A DNA stretch of 64,000 nt from Dicaeum eximium. Taxonomy: Eukaryota > Chordata > Aves > Passeriformes > Dicaeidae. This document shows, piece after piece, positions 60,701 to 64,000 of this stretch (its first letter is position 1; the number at the start of each line of letters is the position of its first letter). The stretch covers positions 78,788 through 142,787 of the forward strand of contig VWZP01003907.1 in the NCBI GenBank assembly GCA_013396995.1, written 5' to 3'. The notes beneath the pieces were generated by a model. The model ran no database searches. It was given only the letters and a program-made list of their open reading frames with translations, and was not told where the DNA came from. Position numbers and translations under genes: made by a program.

Positions 60701-62502
60701 ATTGTCTCTGAGGCTGGGGGAGTGGGGAAGGACCAGGAGATGCTGCTCTTGTGTCCATCAGGCACAAAGGCTTCAGGAATTCAGCTCCTGGGGGCTCGGG
60801 GNNNNNNNNNNNNNNNNNNNNNNNNNNNNNNNNNNNNNNNNNNNNNNNNGGCAGAGCCAGGGGGGCACAGGGTGACAGAATCAGGGGGGCACAGGGTGGC
60901 AGAGCCAGGGGGGCACAGGGTGACAGAATCAGGGGGGCACAGGGTGGCAGAGCCAGGGGGGCACAGGGTGACAGAATCAGGGGGGCACAGGGTGGCAGAG
61001 CCAGGCCTTTCCTTCGGGCTCCTGGCAGCTCCTGGTGCCTGAGCAGCACAGTCACTGCCCTGCAGCTCCTGCCAGTCAGCTCCACAGGCAAAAGCAGGGA
61101 CTTTGGGGTGGTTTTTGTCTTTTGGGATTGAGCAAAGAGCCAGCACTGCTTGTTTAACTGATCTGTTCAATATGCCCAGGTGAGGATGGAGCTCTCCTGT
61201 TTATTTGTGCCTTAAACCACACTTGTGTCACCTTTTCCTGTGCAGTGTACACTGAGAAAGCTGTCCCAGGGTGGAGTCCACATCTGGAACATCCAGGGGG
61301 TGTGGGAGCCTTGCACTGGGGATAAAGGCAGAGGAAAGGATCTGGAAAAGCAAAGCATAGCCTGGAAAAAAAGGAATGTTGCCTCTTTACATCCATCAGA
61401 AGAGTTGCTGTGTTGTTAAACACAAATGATTGATTCCCTTCTTGGAACAGTGCAACGACATGGAATTTGTCTTAAATCCCAGTTTCAGCCCAGCCCTTGC
61501 AGTTTTCCCACTGGTGTTTCACCAGAAAATTGTGCTCATGTTCCTTTGAAAGGGAGGAGGCAAGGGAAAGGGCCTCAGATTCCTTCTGAAGATGAACTTC
61601 TGAAGGGTGGTGGGAGATGAACCTTCCTCTGGCCACTCAGGAATGTCTGTGCTGTCCATGAGGAGCTGGATGCAAATCCAGGGGATGCAGATCTGCAATC
61701 AGACCTTCTGTATTTGGCTTTTTTAGGAGAGGTGCAGGTTGGGATTGGGATCCTCCTGTGACATAGAGAACTTGAGGAACTGGGTAGGAAAAGCAGTTGG
61801 GAGCTGTGGGTTGCAAGGATGGGGTTGGAAATCAGCGTGCCCTGCAGGAGGAAGGGACATTTCCATTTTCTGCTGGTGGCAGGGGTGCAGTTTGGGAAAT
61901 TACAGCCTTTTCCTCCTAAAAATGGTTATTCCAGAAGAGTGAAATTCTGTGAATTTCTCTTCAGCATCCCCTGGAGTTCCACCAGTGCAGGCTGAGTGAG
62001 GGGACGTGCTCTGGGGTTCTGTTCAGGTGTTTCCACATTCATTTAAGTGGTCCAGCAACTCTAAAACGCCTAAACAAATTCAAAGTGCAGACCTGGGTCT
62101 GTCTGAGAGACACAAGGTCCTTTCCAGTGGTGCTCTTTGCATCCCATCCCACGGGAGCAGCCACAGAGCCCTCCCTGATGTTTGCCAGGTGTTTCACAGC
62201 AGTTCTTACAACAAAAGCAGCGAGGAATTGCTCATTGCTTTGGGATTTTCTTGGGGGAGGGGGCGTCTCTGACTCCATTCCAGCACAGGCAGAAATGGAA
62301 ATTTGGTGTTTCAAATGCAAGAAATTGGATGTGGCAAATATTTACCTCAGACACGCGGTGTCCTCTGTGTCTGGGTCAGCTCATCGCCTGAGCTAAGGAT
62401 GATATTCTTCTGGTTTTTTATGAGCATTTTTTCCTTGATAATGCCTTTTTTTCTTTTTTTTTTTTTTCCCCACAAATAACCCTGAATGCCCCGTTGTTGC
62501 AG
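57739..62502 (+). other. NCAM1: Intron 12D-13
   Basis: Mostly unique sequence, with a T-rich tract before the exon 13 acceptor. A 24-bp minisatellite with an assembly gap lies near 60.8-61.0 kb. No further exon is supported. Confidence 0.75.
60802..61005 (+). repeat. 24-bp minisatellite with assembly gap
   Basis: About six visible copies of a 24-bp unit, ggggggcacagggtgacaga plus atca, alternating with a gcagagcc type. The 48 Ns at 60802-60849 lie at its 5' edge. Confidence 0.93.
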
Positions 62503-62627
62503 GGGAACCCAGTGCCCCCAAGCTGGAAGGTCACATAGGAGAAGATGGCAACTCCATCAAAGTGAACGTCATCAAGCAGGACGATGGTGGCTCCCCGATC
62601 AGGCACTACCTGATCAAGTACAAAGCT
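62503..62627 (+). CDS. NCAM1: NCAM1 exon 13: first half of FN3-2
   Basis: This 125-nt exon encodes (R)EPSAPKLEGHIGEDGNS followed by IKVNVIKQDDGGSPIRHY and LIKYKA. It is the B-C strand half of the second fibronectin type III domain. The acceptor is ccgttgttgcag after a T-rich tract and the donor is gct|gtaagt. It enters in phase 1, so the preceding codon is Arg after exon 12 alone and Gly after the AAG exon. It leaves in phase 0. Confidence 0.97.
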
Positions 62628-63236
62628 GTAAGTGTGCCACAGCCTGGGCTTGGGAGGGCTGAATTTTAACAAGAAATCTCTGTCACTCAGGTGGTTTTAA
62701 TTGGACATGCTGAGATGTGAAGAGCACTTCTGCAGGAGCAGAACGGCTGCACAGAGCTTGCAGCTTTTACCCTCTGGAAATGGTTTAGTGATGGGGCAGG
62801 ATGAGAGGAGGAAGTGAGGGGATTTCATCTTAGAAAAGAGGATTCTGAGCAGGAGAGGGGCTGCTTTGGCATCTCACCCTCTCCACCCGACAGCTTGTGA
62901 TGGTTTCAGTGACTCCAGAGCAGCTGGGCTTGGAGGGAGCTCTGGGGGCAGCTGGCTGGTGCACATTCAGGCTTAGCTTTTCCAAATACATCACAACAGT
63001 TAGTTTTTAGCTAGCTGAGGCAGAGAAGCTCCCTGGACTGTGGTTTTCCTTTTTGTTTCGATGTATTTAAACCTGCCCTAGCCTGACCACCCAGAAGAGC
63101 ACCGGAGCTCACGCTGGCGGCCCACAGGGCCGGGCCTAGGCCGCGCCGCTTCCGTTTCAGAGTTAAACACCAGTGAGGTACAAAACATGGGAAATGTGAC
63201 AGCTCAAACTGAACCCCCGCTATGCCCTCCCTGCAG
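62628..63236 (+). other. NCAM1: Intron 13-14, no other feature seen
   Basis: Unique sequence with a GC-rich, CpG-containing patch at about 63100-63155. Confidence 0.75.
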
Positions 63237-63417
63237 AAACACTCCTCGGAGTGGAAACCCGAGATCCGGCTGCCGTCGGGCAGCGACCACGTGATGCTGA
63301 AATCGCTGGACTGGAACGCCGACTACGAGGTGTACGTGGTGGCCGAGAACCAGCAGGGCAAGTCCAAGCCCGCCCACTACGCCTTCCGCACCTCGGCCCA
63401 GCCCACCGTGATCCCAG
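63237..63417 (+). CDS. NCAM1: NCAM1 exon 14: second half of FN3-2
   Basis: This 181-nt exon encodes KHSSEWKPEIRLPSGSDH followed by VMLKSLDWNADYEVYVVA, ENQQGKSKPAHYAFRTSA and QPTVIP. The EVYVVAENQQGKSK segment is the loop of FN3-2 known to bind FGF receptors, and it also resembles a nucleotide-binding motif (family knowledge). The start KHSSEW has one residue more than mammals and agrees with chicken as I recall it. The acceptor is ctccctgcag and the donor is ccag|gtactg, phase 1. The next exons, for GPI or transmembrane anchors, are not in the window. Confidence 0.97.
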
Positions 63418-64000
63418 GTACTGCTGCTGTGCCCTGCCCGGGTCCTGCTGCCCATTAATGCCACGGAGCTGCCCTAATGTGCCCCAGTAACCCCCAGGCT
63501 CGCTTGCTTGCAGCCCATCCTCTCATGGTTGGTTCCCCCATCCAAGCTGAGGGCTGCGTGCATACCTGTGGCAGGTATGTGGGAATGCTGGCAAATCCCT
63601 GCCTGGCTGTTCCCAGGGAATGCTGGCTCCTTGTGTGGGGTAGGAAAAGCTTTCTGAGAGCAGAAAGTGGAATTGCCGTGTTAAAGCCGGGTAGGCCCTT
63701 CAGCTCTGTAGAGTGGTGCTTTTCACAAGGCAGATTGGGCAAATCTCCCTTCCTGCTTGTTTGTCCAGCCTTGGAGGTATAAAGGCATCAGGAGTTTGCT
63801 GGCAGTCGGATGAGAAGGCAGTGAAAATGTCTCTCTGAGCATTTTTCAATTCAAATTACCAAATGACAGTCATTTTCAAACAGCAACGATTGAATGTTGA
63901 GGAGGAAAAAATAACTCCAAAGCTTTAGGATGCTGCTGGAAGCTCTTAAGACAGGCTGTACCTATTAGTGTGCTCATAAAGTGAGGGGTAAGGACAATTA
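63418..64000 (+). other. NCAM1: Start of intron after exon 14
   Basis: Nothing recognisable. The anchor exons must lie beyond the window. Confidence 0.8.

Larger units (their letters stand above)
35696..63417 (+). other. NCAM1: NCAM1 gene, exons 1-14 (partial gene)
   Basis: This is the span of the recognisable part of neural cell adhesion molecule 1, a cell-surface glycoprotein that mediates homophilic adhesion and FGF receptor signalling in neurons, muscle and other tissues. Fourteen constitutive exons with GT-AG borders and matching phases encode 683 codons: Ig1 (exons 1-2), Ig2 (3-4), Ig3 (5-6), Ig4 (7-8), Ig5 (9-10), FN3-1 (11-12) and FN3-2 (13-14). Each Ig domain is split over two exons, with one core cysteine in each, which is the known NCAM arrangement. 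Five alternative micro-exons lie in two introns. The signal-peptide exon (classic exon 0) and the membrane-anchor and cytoplasmic exons (15 onward) are outside the window. No frameshift or stop was seen in any exon. OCAM/NCAM2 is the main alternative, but the protein matches NCAM1 far better as I recall the family. Confidence 0.97.

Noticed and set aside
63158..63180. A 17-nt candidate micro-exon, between gtttcag and gtacaa, in intron 13-14
   Set aside because: It would shift the frame and has an immediate stop (AGT TAA). The upstream 100 nt contain many AGs, so there is no exclusion zone. It could be a chance pair of sites.

Overview
The window is vertebrate nuclear DNA, almost certainly from a bird. 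Most of it belongs to one gene, the neural cell adhesion molecule NCAM1, read on the + strand. The avian call rests on fragments of CR1 retrotransposon 3' ends, on the close fit of the exons to chicken NCAM as I remember it, and on the intron style (short, rich in minisatellites). The exact species cannot be read from the sequence. Three runs of N (20721-20744, 35897-36057, 60802-60849) show it is a draft assembly.

Layout. Positions 1-35695 hold no coding exon that I can support. They are best read as the 3' part of the very long NCAM1 intron that follows the signal-peptide exon. This stretch holds CR1 fragments, a possible LTR remnant, many tandem arrays and several AT-rich, non-repetitive blocks that look like conserved non-coding DNA. 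Positions 35696-63417 hold fourteen constitutive exons (classic numbering 1 to 14, with the signal exon as exon 0). They add up to 2049 nt, or 683 codons, and encode five Ig domains followed by two fibronectin type III domains. The signal peptide lies upstream of the window. The GPI or transmembrane exons and the cytoplasmic tail lie downstream.

Five alternative micro-exons can be placed. VASE (30 nt, 44854-44883) lies between exons 7 and 8. The muscle-specific domain cluster lies between exons 12 and 13: 12A (15 nt, 52070-52084), 12B (42 nt, 54405-54446), 12C (27 nt, 55411-55437) and the 3-nt AAG exon 12D (57736-57738). Every one is a multiple of three and keeps the reading frame, so any combination gives an intact protein. 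The Ig5 exons carry the N-glycosylation sites used for polysialic acid. VASE changes the fourth Ig domain, and the MSD adds a Pro/Ser/Thr-rich hinge between the two FN3 domains.

The most interesting structure is where tandem repeats meet splice sites. A 1.1-kb array of 30-31-bp units ends exactly at the exon 8 acceptor and repeats an acceptor-like sequence about 36 times. The exon 5 acceptor is duplicated in tandem 59 bp upstream. A 21-bp array begins just after the 12B donor. The 3-nt exon is supported by about 131 nt upstream with no AG dinucleotide. No second gene, RNA gene or complete mobile element was found.
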